Positions 23,705-32,022 of a DNA stretch of 51,123 nt are shown here, one piece after another. Made by a program: the position numbers and the translations under genes. Under the pieces are notes generated by a model. It worked only from the letters and a program-made list of their open reading frames with translations, did not search any database and was not told the origin of the DNA. The DNA is from Elusimicrobiota bacterium (GTDB lineage: Bacteria; Elusimicrobiota; Elusimicrobia; Elusimicrobiales; UBA9959): positions 1 through 51,123 of the forward strand of contig JACRER010000058.1 of the NCBI GenBank assembly GCA_016234365.1, read 5' to 3'. How positions within the stretch are numbered: the first letter of the stretch is position 1; each line of letters opens with the position of its first letter.

Positions 23705-24622
23705 ATGTCCATACTTCTCAACAAAAAGACCAGGCTGATAGTACACGGCTTTACCGGCGCGCAGGGCACGTTCCACGCGCAGCAGTGCCTCGAGTACGGC
23801 TCCAACATAGTGGGCGGCGTAACGCCGGGCAAGGGCGGCACGGAACACCTGGGCCGGCCCGTGTTCGACACCGCGCGCGACGCCGTGAAGGCCGTAAAGG
23901 CCAACGCCTCGCTCATCTTCGTCCCGCCGCCTTACGCCGCGGACTCCATCCTGGAGGCGGCCGACGCCGGCATCTCCGTAATTATCTGCATCACCGAAGG
24001 CATCCCGGTGCTGGACATGGTACGCGTGCACAAGCGCCTTAACGCCCTGCGCGCCGCCGGCCGCGGCGTAACGCTGGTGGGCCCAAACTGCCCCGGCGTC
24101 ATCACGCCCGGCGAGTGCAAGGCGGGCATTATGCCCGGCTATATCCACAAGAAAGGCTCCGTGGGCGTGGTGTCGCGCTCCGGCACCCTCACCTACGAGG
24201 CCGTGTGGCAGGTAACCAGCCAGGGCCTGGGCCAGTCCACCGTGGTGGGCATAGGCGGCGACCCGGTGCAGGGGCTGAACTTCGTGGATACGCTTAAACT
24301 TTTCCAGGCCGACGCGCAGACCAAGGCCGTCATCATGATAGGCGAAATAGGCGGCTCCGCCGAAGAGGACGCCGCGGCCTACATAAAGAAACAGATGACC
24401 AAACCGGTGTTCTGTTTTGTGGCGGGCAAAACCGCCCCCCCCGGCCGCCGCATGGGCCACGCCGGCGCCATAGTAGAGGGCAACGCAGGCACGCACGCCT
24501 CCAAGGTAGAGGCGCTCAAGAAGGCCGGCGCCACCGTGGTGGACAACCTTTCCGAGATAGGCGCCGCCGTAGCGAAGAAACTGAAGGGCACGAATCCCAA
24601 GACCAAGGCCGCGCGCAAATAG
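23705..24622 (+). CDS. sucD: Succinyl-CoA synthetase alpha subunit
   Basis: A 305-residue protein. The CoA-binding domain has [13 protein letters not shown] and [35 protein letters not shown] and [13 protein letters not shown] are conserved, and the phosphorylated His lies in [10 protein letters not shown] (about residue 250). The C-terminal tail is short and basic. A ribosome site (AGAGGAAAG) precedes the ATG. It forms an operon with sucC and completes the enzyme. Confidence 0.96.
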   Translation: MSILLNKKTRLIVHGFTGAQGTFHAQQCLEYGSNIVGGVTPGKGGTEHLGRPVFDTARDAVKAVKANASLIFVPPPYAADSILEAADAGISVIICITEGIPVLDMVRVHKRLNALRAAGRGVTLVGPNCPGVITPGECKAGIMPGYIHKKGSVGVVSRSGTLTYEAVWQVTSQGLGQSTVVGIGGDPVQGLNFVDTLKLFQADAQTKAVIMIGEIGGSAEEDAAAYIKKQMTKPVFCFVAGKTAPPGRRMGHAGAIVEGNAGTHASKVEALKKAGATVVDNLSEIGAAVAKKLKGTNPKTKAARK

Positions 24623-24652
24623 TAGAATACCCGTAAGGGCCGCGGCCCGTTT

Positions 24653-25579
24653 ATGATAAAGCGCTATAAAATAGAAGAGCACCAGGTAAAACAGGTTGAG
24701 GCAGAAACGCCCGACATCTGGGTGGTGGTCAACCCCACGGAAGACGAGAAAAAATGGCTGGTCGAGAACTTCAAGCTCGACGAGCACAACTTCGCCTCCA
24801 CCTTCGACCCGGAAGAACCGTCCCGCCTGGAATTCGAGCCAGACCACCTGGAACTGATCTTCAAGCGCCCCAAGAACTATTCTTCCAAGGACCACTTCCT
24901 CTTCAAGGTCAATTCCATGGGGCTGTTCCTTTTCAAGGACAAGCTCATCATGGCGCTCTCCGAGGACATCAACATGTTCTCCGGCAAGTACTTCAAGCAC
25001 GTGGACGGCATCCGCGAAGTGTTCCTTAAGCTGGTCTACAACACCATCTTCCATTTCATGGAACATCTCAAGGTGATCAACATGATCGCCGACGAGCTGG
25101 AGAACAAGATCAACGCGTCCATGGAGAACAAGCACCTGCTCAACCTCTTCACCCTGGAGAAGAGCCTGGTCTATTATCTCAACGCCATCAACGCCAACTC
25201 CTACGCCATAGACCGCCTCAAACACAACACCGAGAAGATCGGCTTCACGGCGCGCAGCTCGGAGTTCCTCGACGACATCATCATCGAGAACAACCAGTGC
25301 ATGCGGCAGGCCGAGATCTACTCCAACATTTTAGCCGGCCTCATGGACGCGCGCGCCTCCATCGTCAGCAACAACCTCAACGTGATGATGAAGAACCTCA
25401 ACGCGCTGGTCATCGCCATCGCGGTGCCCAGCTTCTTCGCGGGCGTGGGCGGCATGTCGGAACTGACCACCATCACGCACATCGCCGACCCGCACTGGGC
25501 CTACCCGGCCTTCATCCTGCTGATGGCCTGCATCGGCGCCTTTACCTACTGGCTGATAAAAAAATTCGAGCAGCACTAA
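24653..25579 (+). CDS. CorA-family divalent-metal transporter-like protein with GMS motif
   Basis: A 308-residue protein with the CorA layout: an alpha/beta cytosolic domain (about 1-110), a long helical stalk (about 115-240, e.g. VSNNLNVMMKNLNALV) and two C-terminal membrane helices (about 243-262 and 275-300). The pore-loop signature normally reads GMN; here it reads GVGGMSE, so Asn is replaced by Ser. GMN is usually required for Mg2+ selection, so the ion may differ. The start follows a perfect GGGCCGCGGCCC palindrome 3 bases before the ATG, and no Shine-Dalgarno sequence is seen. It probably reads through from sucCD (30-base gap). Confidence 0.87.
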   Translation: MIKRYKIEEHQVKQVEAETPDIWVVVNPTEDEKKWLVENFKLDEHNFASTFDPEEPSRLEFEPDHLELIFKRPKNYSSKDHFLFKVNSMGLFLFKDKLIMALSEDINMFSGKYFKHVDGIREVFLKLVYNTIFHFMEHLKVINMIADELENKINASMENKHLLNLFTLEKSLVYYLNAINANSYAIDRLKHNTEKIGFTARSSEFLDDIIIENNQCMRQAEIYSNILAGLMDARASIVSNNLNVMMKNLNALVIAIAVPSFFAGVGGMSELTTITHIADPHWAYPAFILLMACIGAFTYWLIKKFEQH

Positions 25580-25599
25580 GACCACCCGCAACCTCTTGA

Positions 25600-25692
25600 G
25601 GGGACGTTCTTAACTATTGGACTATTTGCCCCGATAACGCTCTTGAACGCCTTAAAACATTCTAAAATAGTCCAATAGTTAAGAACGTCCCC
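25600..25692. repeat. Perfect 28-bp inverted repeat (REP/MITE-like) abutting rimO
   Basis: The left arm (25600-25627, starting GGGGACGTTCTTAACTATTG) is the exact reverse complement of the right arm (25665-25692), with a 37-base AT-rich spacer. The right arm ends at the base before the rimO ATG. GGGGACGTTC-type ends are, from memory, common in REP-like elements mobilised by IS200-like (RAYT) transposases. As RNA it would form a long hairpin directly in front of the start codon. Confidence 0.8.
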
Positions 25693-27000
25693 ATGCCTAA
25701 ACTCTTTATTGTTTCGCTTGGCTGCCCCAAGAACCTCACTGACGCCGAGGTTATGGCCGGCGAACTGGCCGCCTCCGGCTGGGAGCTGACGTCCGAGGAA
25801 GAAGGCGCCGATGCCGCGCTGGTGAACACCTGCGCGTTCCTGGGCTCGGCCGTGGAAGAATCCGAAGGCGAGATCCGCCGCCTGCTGGCCCTGAAGGCCC
25901 GCGGCCGGCTGAAGAAAGTCCTGGTGGCCGGCTGCCTGGTGGAGCGCGAGAAGCGCAAACTGCTGGAACGTTTCCCCGGCCTGGACGCGGCGGTGGGTAT
26001 CCACGCCCTGGCCGATGCCGCGCAAGCCCTGGAGACGGGGCGCAGCTTCATGGCGCCGGCCGGCGCCCCGCTGGGCTCCCCCCGCCTCAAGGCCCGCCTT
26101 ACCGCGCAGCACAGCGCCTACCTTAAAGTGGCCGACGGCTGCGACAACCGCTGCGCTTACTGCCTTATCCCGTCCATCCGCGGCGCTTTCCGCTCCAAAC
26201 CGCTGGAGGCGCTGGCCGAAGAAGCCGCGCGCCTGGCCGACAGCGGCGCCAAAGAGATTTCCCTCATAGCGCAGGACACCACCTCTTACGGGCTGGACCT
26301 GTACAAGCAGCCCCGGCTTGAGGAGCTGCTGCGCGAACTGTTGAAAATAAAGGGCGTAGCCTGGTGGCGCCTGATGTACGTTTATCCCGAGCGCCTGTCA
26401 CCGGGCCTGCTAAAACTGATGCGCGGCAGCGCCCGCGTATGCCGCTACTTAGACATGCCGCTGCAGCATGTTTCGGACCCCGTCCTTAAACTTATGCGCC
26501 GCAAGTCCACCGAGAGTTCCATCCGCGCCAAGCTGGAAGAACTGCGCCGCCTGATGCCGGATATGGCCATCCGCACCAATTTCATAACCGGTTTCCCCGG
26601 TGAAACCGACGCCGACTTCGAGCGGCTGCTGGGCTTCGTCAAAGAAGCCCGCTTCGACAACGTTGGCGTTTTTGCCTATTCGCGCGAGCCCGGCACCCCG
26701 GCGGCAAGCCTTCCCGGCCAGCTGCCCGAAAGCGTAAAGAAGGACCGGGTGGAAGCGCTGGTGCGCGCCCAGAGCGAAGTGGTGGACGGGCTCAACGCGG
26801 CCATGAAAGGCAAGACCGTGGAAGTTTTAATGGATTCGCCCGTCTTCGGCCGCACCTACCGCGACGCGCCCGACATAGACGGCCGCCTGGAAGTGGCCGC
26901 GGGGCGCGGCCCGGCCCCAAAGGCCGGCGACCTGGTGCGCGTAAAGATCACCGGCGCCACCGGCTACCTGCGCCGCGGCAAACTTATCATAAAAAAGTAA
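25693..27000 (+). CDS. rimO: Ribosomal protein S12 methylthiotransferase RimO
   Basis: A 435-residue radical SAM methylthiotransferase. The N-terminal UPF0004 domain carries Cys11 (SLGCPKNLTD), Cys47 (VNTCAF) and Cys81 (VAGCLVE) for one 4Fe-4S cluster. Radical SAM Cys150, 154 and 157 (CDNRCAYC) bind the second. A C-terminal TRAM domain (about 365-435) follows. SLGCPKNL distinguishes RimO from MiaB. It modifies an Asp of ribosomal protein S12. The ATG at 25693 matches the family start but has no Shine-Dalgarno sequence, because an inverted-repeat element ends one base before it. A second element starts one base after the stop. Confidence 0.94.
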   Translation: MPKLFIVSLGCPKNLTDAEVMAGELAASGWELTSEEEGADAALVNTCAFLGSAVEESEGEIRRLLALKARGRLKKVLVAGCLVEREKRKLLERFPGLDAAVGIHALADAAQALETGRSFMAPAGAPLGSPRLKARLTAQHSAYLKVADGCDNRCAYCLIPSIRGAFRSKPLEALAEEAARLADSGAKEISLIAQDTTSYGLDLYKQPRLEELLRELLKIKGVAWWRLMYVYPERLSPGLLKLMRGSARVCRYLDMPLQHVSDPVLKLMRRKSTESSIRAKLEELRRLMPDMAIRTNFITGFPGETDADFERLLGFVKEARFDNVGVFAYSREPGTPAASLPGQLPESVKKDRVEALVRAQSEVVDGLNAAMKGKTVEVLMDSPVFGRTYRDAPDIDGRLEVAAGRGPAPKAGDLVRVKITGATGYLRRGKLIIKK

Positions 27001-27155
27001 CTGACCCGGACGGGGGACGTCTTCTCCGGGTACGCGCGGCCACACCGTGGCCGCGCTCTCGCACACTGCGGTGTCGCTACGCTCCACCCGGGCTCGTCGC
27101 TTCGCAAGCCTCGCCCTCGTGAGGCCCCTGCGAAGGCATCCCCCGCCCGGGTCAG
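27001..27155. repeat. 155-bp structured element with 17-bp terminal inverted repeats
   Basis: CTGACCCGGACGGGGGA (27001-27017) matches the reverse complement of 27139-27155 with one mismatch. Inside is a perfect 10-bp hairpin (GCGCGGCCAC at 27034-27043, GTGGCCGCGC at 27047-27056) and several GCTTCGC/GCGAAG-type short palindromes. It starts directly after the rimO stop and its right end includes the stop codon of the convergent zincin gene. It could be a palindromic repeat element, possibly also acting as a bidirectional terminator. Confidence 0.65.
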
Positions 27156-27508
27156 TAAAGTCCCTTCTGGCGCAGTTCGTCGTCGTCCATGCCGAAGTGG
27201 TGGGCCAGTTCGTGCATTACGGTAAGCCGCACCTCCTCCGCCATCTCCTCCGGAGTGGCAAAGTCCTCTTCGATGAACTTCCGGAAAATAGTTATCTTGT
27301 CGGGCATGGCCCCGCTGTAGTCCGTGCCCCGCTGGTCCAGCGGCACGCCCTCATAAAGCCCGTACAGGTCTTCCCCGAATTTTTTCGCCTGTTCCCGCGT
27401 GGGCCGCGCCTTCACTACCACGGCCACGTTGCGCATCTTTTCCAGAAAAAAAGGAGGCAGCCCTTTCAGGGCGGCCTCCACCAGCGCCTCGAACTGCTTC
27501 TGCGTCAT
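27152..27508 (-). CDS. Small zincin-type metallopeptidase family protein
   Basis: A 118-residue protein. The motif H99-E100-L-A-H103-H104 (VMHELAHHFGMDDDEL) is an HExxH zinc site, with acidic residues downstream as a possible third ligand. It matches the short bacterial Zincin_1 family (about 110-130 residues, no signal peptide), whose substrate is unknown. It starts 7 bases after the half-EamA gene stop and is the last gene of the operon running from about 31951. Its stop codon lies within the arm of the repeat element at 27001-27155. Confidence 0.82.
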   Translation of the reverse strand: MTQKQFEALVEAALKGLPPFFLEKMRNVAVVVKARPTREQAKKFGEDLYGLYEGVPLDQRGTDYSGAMPDKITIFRKFIEEDFATPEEMAEEVRLTVMHELAHHFGMDDDELRQKGLY

Positions 27509-27515
27509 ACGCGGA

Positions 27516-27944
27516 TCACTTGGAAATAAAGTAGATGCCCCCGGTCAGCAGCAGCGTGCCCAACAGCCGGTTCAGCGTGAAGCTCTCGCCCAGGAACATT
27601 ACGGCGAGCACGAACGTCACAAAGGGATAAGCGGAACTGAGCGGCACGATGCGGCTGGCCTCGCCGCCGGACAGCGCCTTCAGGTAGAAGAACACGCCGC
27701 CCATGGAGACTATCACGCTGCCCAGCACGAACAGCGGCCCCAGTTTATCGGACCCCAGCAGCGCGGCCCTGGTCTGGGAATACTTCCAGGCCACCAGCGG
27801 CCCGAAGATGCCTATCATGAACAGCGACCGCACGTAGAACGCGCCCGACGGGTCCATGTGCTTGAGGCAGGCCTTGTCGAAGAAGGCGCCGAGGCCCCAG
27901 CCCAGGATGGCCAGCAGCAGGTAAATTACGGTCGAAAGTTCCAT
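27516..27944 (-). CDS. EamA/SMR-type single-domain membrane transporter
   Basis: A 142-residue protein with five hydrophobic segments (about 5-22, 36-53, 70-88, 97-115, 121-140). Typical EamA features are ILGWGLGAFFDK at the start and SAYPFVTFVLAVMFLGESF near the end. Full DMT transporters have two such halves (about 300 residues), so this protein must dimerise or pair with another half, like SMR proteins. It starts 3 bases after the TPR gene stop. The substrate is unknown. Confidence 0.82.
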   Translation of the reverse strand: MELSTVIYLLLAILGWGLGAFFDKACLKHMDPSGAFYVRSLFMIGIFGPLVAWKYSQTRAALLGSDKLGPLFVLGSVIVSMGGVFFYLKALSGGEASRIVPLSSAYPFVTFVLAVMFLGESFTLNRLLGTLLLTGGIYFISK

Positions 27945-27947
27945 GAG

Positions 27948-29144
27948 TTACGGCGGGGGCATCTGCCCCGGCAGCTCCATCTCCGCGAACGGCTTCTTGA
28001 GGTAAAGCGAAATGGATTCGGAGAAGCCCCATTCGTCCTTGTAACCCCTGGCCTCTTTATAATACTCCAGCGCCTTTTCGCGTACGCCCTTAAGGTCGTA
28101 GACGTTGCCCAGGCGGACTATGGCCCAGACGCCCCAGCGGGCCGGGTGCAGGGCGGGGTCTTCTTTCAGCGTGGCGGCGGCGCGGCCGAAATAGTCGGCG
28201 GCCTCGTCGTATTTTTTCTCCACCAGGTAGGTGGTGCCTATGGCGGTCAGCACTCGCGGCAGATAGCGCTTGCGGTAAGCGGGCCGGCCCTCGTTAACGG
28301 CCTTCAGATACTCCATAGCTTCTTTGCGGGACTCGTCGTACTGCTTATCTTCGAACAGCGAGACTATCTCCACAAAGTGCATCTGCGGGTGGTTGGGGTA
28401 AGCGGCCCGCAGCTCTTTGGACCACTTAACGGCGGTGGCGGAATTTACGTAAGGGCTGCCGGTAGTGGTGTAAATTTCTATCAGCAGCAGTTTGGCCGCC
28501 AGGGCGTTAAAATAGCCCTTATCCTTGCAGATATTAAGCAGCTCTATGCCTTTTTTGGAGTCGCCGTTCATGATCAGCTTGGCGAACAGCTTTATTACGC
28601 CCGGCAGGGTCCCGGCGTAATACTCGTACATACCCAGCCCCAGGTAGGCGTCGTAAAGCTCGGGGTCGATCTTCAGCGCGGTGCGCGTGCTGGAAATGGC
28701 TTTGCTGCCGTCGCGGTAAGCCCGCCACCAGCGGTGCTGCAGCACGGCCAGGCGCGCGCGCAGGCCGTACATGCCGCCCATGCACAGGTAGGCGTTGGCG
28801 TCGCCGGGGTGTTTCTTCAGCCAGGCCTGGCCCACGTTTATGGCTTTATCGGTCAGCTCGCCGTATTCTTTGTCCAGCTTCGGGTCCGACTCGTCCTCGA
28901 GATATTCCAGGGTGGCCCATTTCGTCATGGCAATGCCGAAATGCGGAAAAGGGTGCTCCGGGTATTTGGCCAGGGCTTCTTCGAAATTCTTCTTGGCCTC
29001 CGGCAGGTCCACCGCGTAAATGGCGTCTATGCCTTTCTTGGAGAGGAGGCGCAGCTCCTCGGGGAGCGGCTCGGACTTGGGCGTGGCGGCCAGGGCCGGC
29101 AGCGCGCAGACGGCGAAGCAAGCGGCGAGAAAGAGTTCTTTCAT
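27948..29144 (-). CDS. Exported tetratricopeptide repeat protein
   Basis: A 398-residue protein with a signal peptide (MKELFLAACFAVCALPALA). The rest is helical, with TPR-like units (e.g. LPEAKKNFEEALAKYPEHPF, ALKIDPELYDAYLGLGMYEY, KKYDEAADYFGRAAATLKED). The order and spacing of the Tyr-rich units (YLGLGMYEYYAGTLPGV) resemble periplasmic TPR proteins often found near lipoprotein or polysaccharide functions. Its start overlaps the serS stop by 4 bases (ATGA). Probably a scaffold in the periplasm; no specific partner is evident. Confidence 0.82.
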   Translation of the reverse strand: MKELFLAACFAVCALPALAATPKSEPLPEELRLLSKKGIDAIYAVDLPEAKKNFEEALAKYPEHPFPHFGIAMTKWATLEYLEDESDPKLDKEYGELTDKAINVGQAWLKKHPGDANAYLCMGGMYGLRARLAVLQHRWWRAYRDGSKAISSTRTALKIDPELYDAYLGLGMYEYYAGTLPGVIKLFAKLIMNGDSKKGIELLNICKDKGYFNALAAKLLLIEIYTTTGSPYVNSATAVKWSKELRAAYPNHPQMHFVEIVSLFEDKQYDESRKEAMEYLKAVNEGRPAYRKRYLPRVLTAIGTTYLVEKKYDEAADYFGRAAATLKEDPALHPARWGVWAIVRLGNVYDLKGVREKALEYYKEARGYKDEWGFSESISLYLKKPFAEMELPGQMPPP

Positions 29145-30430
29145 AACTTTATTTTATCGGCTCCCATATATTTGCGCAGCGCCTCCGGCACCTCCACGGA
29201 GCCGTCGGCCTGCTGGTAATTCTCGAGTATCGCCGCGAAGGTGCGCCCCACGGCCAGGCCGGAACCGTTGAGCGTATGCACGAACTCGGTCTTTTTCCCG
29301 TCGGCCCGCTTGAACCGCGTGTTCATGCGGCGGGCCTGGAAATCCACGCAGTTGGAGCAGGAGGAGATCTCGCGGAAGGCGTTCTCGCTGGGGAACCAGA
29401 CCTCGAGATCGTAGGTCTTGGCCGAAGAGAACCCCATGTCGCCGGTGCACAGTTCCAGCACGCGGTAGGGGATCTTGAGCAGCTTCAGGATCTTTTCGGC
29501 GTCGGCGCGCATGGTCTCCAGCGCGGCCATAGACTCCTCGGGGCGGGTCAGCCAGACCAGCTCCACCTTGTTGAACTGGTGGTTGCGGATAAGGCCGCGC
29601 GTGTCCTTGCCGTAGGTGCCGGCCTCCTGCCTAAAGCACGCGGTGTAAGCGGTCAACTTTTTAGGCAGGTCCTCTTCTTTCAGGATGTCGCCGCGGTACA
29701 TATTGGTGAGCGGCACCTCGGCGGTGGGGATCAGGTACATGGGCGGCTCGGAGGCCACCTTGTAAAGTTCTTCCTCGAATTTAGGCAGCTGGCCGGTGCC
29801 GGTCATGGTCTCGGCGGTCACCAGGAAAGGCGGGAAGATCTCGGTGTAGCCGTTCTCCAGGGTCTGGACGTCCAGCATGAATTGCGTGATGGCGCGTTCC
29901 AGGCGCGCGCCCTGGCCTTTGAGCAGCGCGAAGCGCGAGCCGGAAAGCTTGGTGGCGGTCTCGAAGTCCAGTATCCCCAGCTTCTCGCCCACCGCGTGAT
30001 GGTCCAGCGGCTTGAAATCGAAAGTGCGCCTGTTGGAAACGTCCTCGAAGACCACCTTGTTGTCCTGCGGGCCGCCGCCTTTTATAACGCTCTCGTGCGG
30101 CGGGTTGGGGACGCTGAGCAGCAGGGCGTTGAGTTCCTTATCCAGCGCGGCGGTGTTCTCCTCGCGCGCCTTTACCGCCTGCTTCGCGGCGGCGGCCTCG
30201 GCCATGGCGGCCTGCGCGGCCGCCTCGTCCTTGGCGGCTTTGGCCACCCGGATCTTTTTGGAAACCTCGTTGCTCCTGGAGCGCAGCGCTTCTATCTCGG
30301 CGAGCGCGGCGCGGTAAGCTGCGTCTTTTTCTATTATCTGTTCGAGGGCGGGCAGGTAGCGGCCCCCTCGGTCGGCCATGGCGGCCTTCGCCTTCTCGGG
30401 GTTGGCGCGGACGAATTTAATATCGAGCAT
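29141..30430 (-). CDS. serS: Seryl-tRNA synthetase
   Basis: A 429-residue class II synthetase of normal length. The N-terminal coiled-coil arm (about 25-105; ALRSRSNEVSKKIRVAKAAK) recognises the tRNA-Ser long arm. The catalytic core has LIPTAEVPLTNMYRGDIL, motif 2 (FRQEAGTYGKDTRGLIRNHQ) and motif 3 (LAVGRTFAAILENYQ). It charges tRNA-Ser with serine in the cytosol. It lies 4 bases after the secreted-protein gene at 30435 and overlaps the TPR gene, within an operon of seven genes. Confidence 0.97.
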   Translation of the reverse strand: MLDIKFVRANPEKAKAAMADRGGRYLPALEQIIEKDAAYRAALAEIEALRSRSNEVSKKIRVAKAAKDEAAAQAAMAEAAAAKQAVKAREENTAALDKELNALLLSVPNPPHESVIKGGGPQDNKVVFEDVSNRRTFDFKPLDHHAVGEKLGILDFETATKLSGSRFALLKGQGARLERAITQFMLDVQTLENGYTEIFPPFLVTAETMTGTGQLPKFEEELYKVASEPPMYLIPTAEVPLTNMYRGDILKEEDLPKKLTAYTACFRQEAGTYGKDTRGLIRNHQFNKVELVWLTRPEESMAALETMRADAEKILKLLKIPYRVLELCTGDMGFSSAKTYDLEVWFPSENAFREISSCSNCVDFQARRMNTRFKRADGKKTEFVHTLNGSGLAVGRTFAAILENYQQADGSVEVPEALRKYMGADKIKL

Positions 30431-30434
30431 ACGT

Positions 30435-30971
30435 TCAGGGTTTGATCTCTATCACGGCTTCGCGCAGGATGGCGGCCGGGTCGTCGCCAAGCCGCGGGCA
30501 GACCATGATCTCCAGCTTCAGGGCCTGCGCGGTAAAGCCGGTGCCGCGCAATTTGCGCAGCTGTTCGGGCAGGTCGAAATGGATCACCCTGGCCTGGCGT
30601 TCCGCGCCTTCGCTTATTTTAGAAACGCGCACCTCTTCGGTGTAGAACGGGACGCCCCAGAAAGCCTTCTCGGGCGCGTCGCCCTTGCGCAGCAGCCGCA
30701 GGCTGACGGCGTAGCGCAGCACCAGGCCTTCCACGGACTTGGCGGAAGGGTTGCGCAGCGTAATTATGGCGCGCAGGCGGTCGGCGAATTTAACGTCGGG
30801 GGAGGCGCGGAGTTCCGTCACGGGCGCGTAAGGCGCGCGCTGCTTGCCCTGGAGCCGGGAAAGTTCCCAGTCCACCTTAAGGATCTCGGATTGGGCGGGG
30901 GCCCCGGCGGGGAACCCGGCGCAAAGGGCCAGCAGTAAAGCCGCAAAGGCGGCGGCGCGGTGCATTTTCAT
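30435..30971 (-). CDS. Secreted protein of unknown function
   Basis: 178 residues from the ATG at 30971 (GGAG 7 bases upstream); the frame is open further upstream only as the antisense of the CheC-like gene. A signal peptide (MKMHRAAAFAALLLALCAG) ends near PAGAPAQS. The mature part looks beta-rich and immunoglobulin-like (VKFADRLRAIITLRNPSAK, VEGLVLRYAVSLRLL). One Cys (MVCPRL) remains. It sits between the CheC-like gene (11-base gap) and serS. I do not recognise a family. Confidence 0.75.
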   Translation of the reverse strand: MKMHRAAAFAALLLALCAGFPAGAPAQSEILKVDWELSRLQGKQRAPYAPVTELRASPDVKFADRLRAIITLRNPSAKSVEGLVLRYAVSLRLLRKGDAPEKAFWGVPFYTEEVRVSKISEGAERQARVIHFDLPEQLRKLRGTGFTAQALKLEIMVCPRLGDDPAAILREAVIEIKP

Positions 30972-30982
30972 GATATCTCCAG

Positions 30983-31585
30983 TTAGTTTTGGGCCGGGGC
31001 GGAGGAGAGGATGGCCTTCTCCATGCCTTCCGGTATGAGGGCCACCAGCTCGCTGCGCGTCACGCTCCTGTCGCACTGCAGGTCCAGCGTAACCGACACC
31101 AGGCTGTGGCGGCCGAGGCCGACCGCGGTCCACAGGGCCTCCAGCAAGAACTGCGTCTCGCCTTGCACGCACTTCGGCGCCGACGGCAGGAAGGCGCGGT
31201 GCAGCGCGTTGGAAAGCGAACTGATGAGCGAATTTACGATGATATTGCCCAGCTCGGAAAGCAGCAGCTCCTGGGCCTGGTTGAGCGTGTTGGGCATCTT
31301 CGAGAACGAGAAACCCAGAAAGCCCTTGGAAATGGTCTCTATGTCGCCGGGCCTGAAAACTATCATCGCCGTGAAAGGGAACTCCCCTTTCACCTCGAAA
31401 TACACGGCCGCTCCCGTACCGCGCTGCGAGGCGTGGTCCTTTATGGCCTCCTGCATGGTGCGGCAGGAAACCCCGACGTCGGCCACGGTCCATTTCCCGG
31501 CGGAGATGCGCGACAGCTTTGCCACGCATTTCTCAAGGCTGGAAACCGTTATCTGCTCCAATATCTTACCGGCTTTATCGTCCAT
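30983..31585 (-). CDS. CheC/CheX-like chemotaxis phosphatase-type protein
   Basis: A 200-residue protein. The CheC-like signature sits in LLLSELGNIIVNSLISSLSNAL (about 108-129), with the Glu and Asn that act in CheY-P hydrolysis. A second such motif is not clear, as in CheX and many single-site homologues. Membrane segments are absent. It follows the CheY-like gene by 12 bases, so this regulator and possible phosphatase probably form a two-protein module. No CheA, receptor or flagellar gene lies in the window; the output may be pili or an unrelated process. Confidence 0.8.
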   Translation of the reverse strand: MDDKAGKILEQITVSSLEKCVAKLSRISAGKWTVADVGVSCRTMQEAIKDHASQRGTGAAVYFEVKGEFPFTAMIVFRPGDIETISKGFLGFSFSKMPNTLNQAQELLLSELGNIIVNSLISSLSNALHRAFLPSAPKCVQGETQFLLEALWTAVGLGRHSLVSVTLDLQCDRSVTRSELVALIPEGMEKAILSSAPAQN

Positions 31586-31597
31586 GCGGGTCCAGTG

Positions 31598-31951
31598 TCA
31601 GGCCAGGTCCTTCATCAACGTCTTAAAATCCTCGTACGAGAACGGCTTGCGCAGGATGGCGTTAACGCCCTTATCCGCCAGGCGTCTGTCTATCTCGTCC
31701 TGTTCCACGGCGGTCACCACCACTATCTTCGCGTCCGGGTCCACCGCGCGCAGCTCGCCCAGTATCTCAACCCCGGACTTCCCGGGCAGGATCAGGTCCA
31801 GGAAGACCACATCGGGCTTCAGCCTTTTAAAGCACTCGAGCGCCTCGGCGGCGTCCTCCGCCTCCCCCACCACCTCGTGCCCGATCTTATCCAGCAGGGA
31901 CTTTATGGTGAACCTGGTCAGCGCGTTATCTTCTACAAGCAGAACTCTCAT
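31598..31951 (-). CDS. Stand-alone CheY-like response regulator
   Basis: A 117-residue receiver domain with no output domain. The acidic pocket is Glu7/Asp8, the phospho-acceptor is Asp52 (FLDLILPG), with Thr80 (VVVTA) and Lys102 (LRKPF). A ribosome site (GGGGGAG) is close to the ATG. It is the first gene of the run leading through the CheC-like gene, the secreted protein and serS. The cognate kinase is elsewhere. Confidence 0.92.
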   Translation of the reverse strand: MRVLLVEDNALTRFTIKSLLDKIGHEVVGEAEDAAEALECFKRLKPDVVFLDLILPGKSGVEILGELRAVDPDAKIVVVTAVEQDEIDRRLADKGVNAILRKPFSYEDFKTLMKDLA

Positions 31952-31981
31952 ACTCTCCCCCTATTTGGCGCGGAACGCGCC

Positions 31982-32004
31982 CCGGGCGGACCCCCTCCGC
32001 CCGG
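31982..32004 (-). terminator. GC hairpin between metK and the cheY-like gene
   Basis: A perfect 9-bp stem CCGGGCGGA (31982-31990) and TCCGCCCGG (31996-32004) with a five-base loop lies 18 bases after the metK stop. There is no U-run on the minus strand, so termination is uncertain. Confidence 0.4.
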
Positions 32005-32022
32005 AACGTTCCCTGCCCACGG

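Noticed and set aside
30972-31529. Upstream extension of the secreted protein gene at 30435
   Set aside because: Overlaps the CheC-like gene in another frame; the signal peptide and GGAG site support the ATG at 30971.
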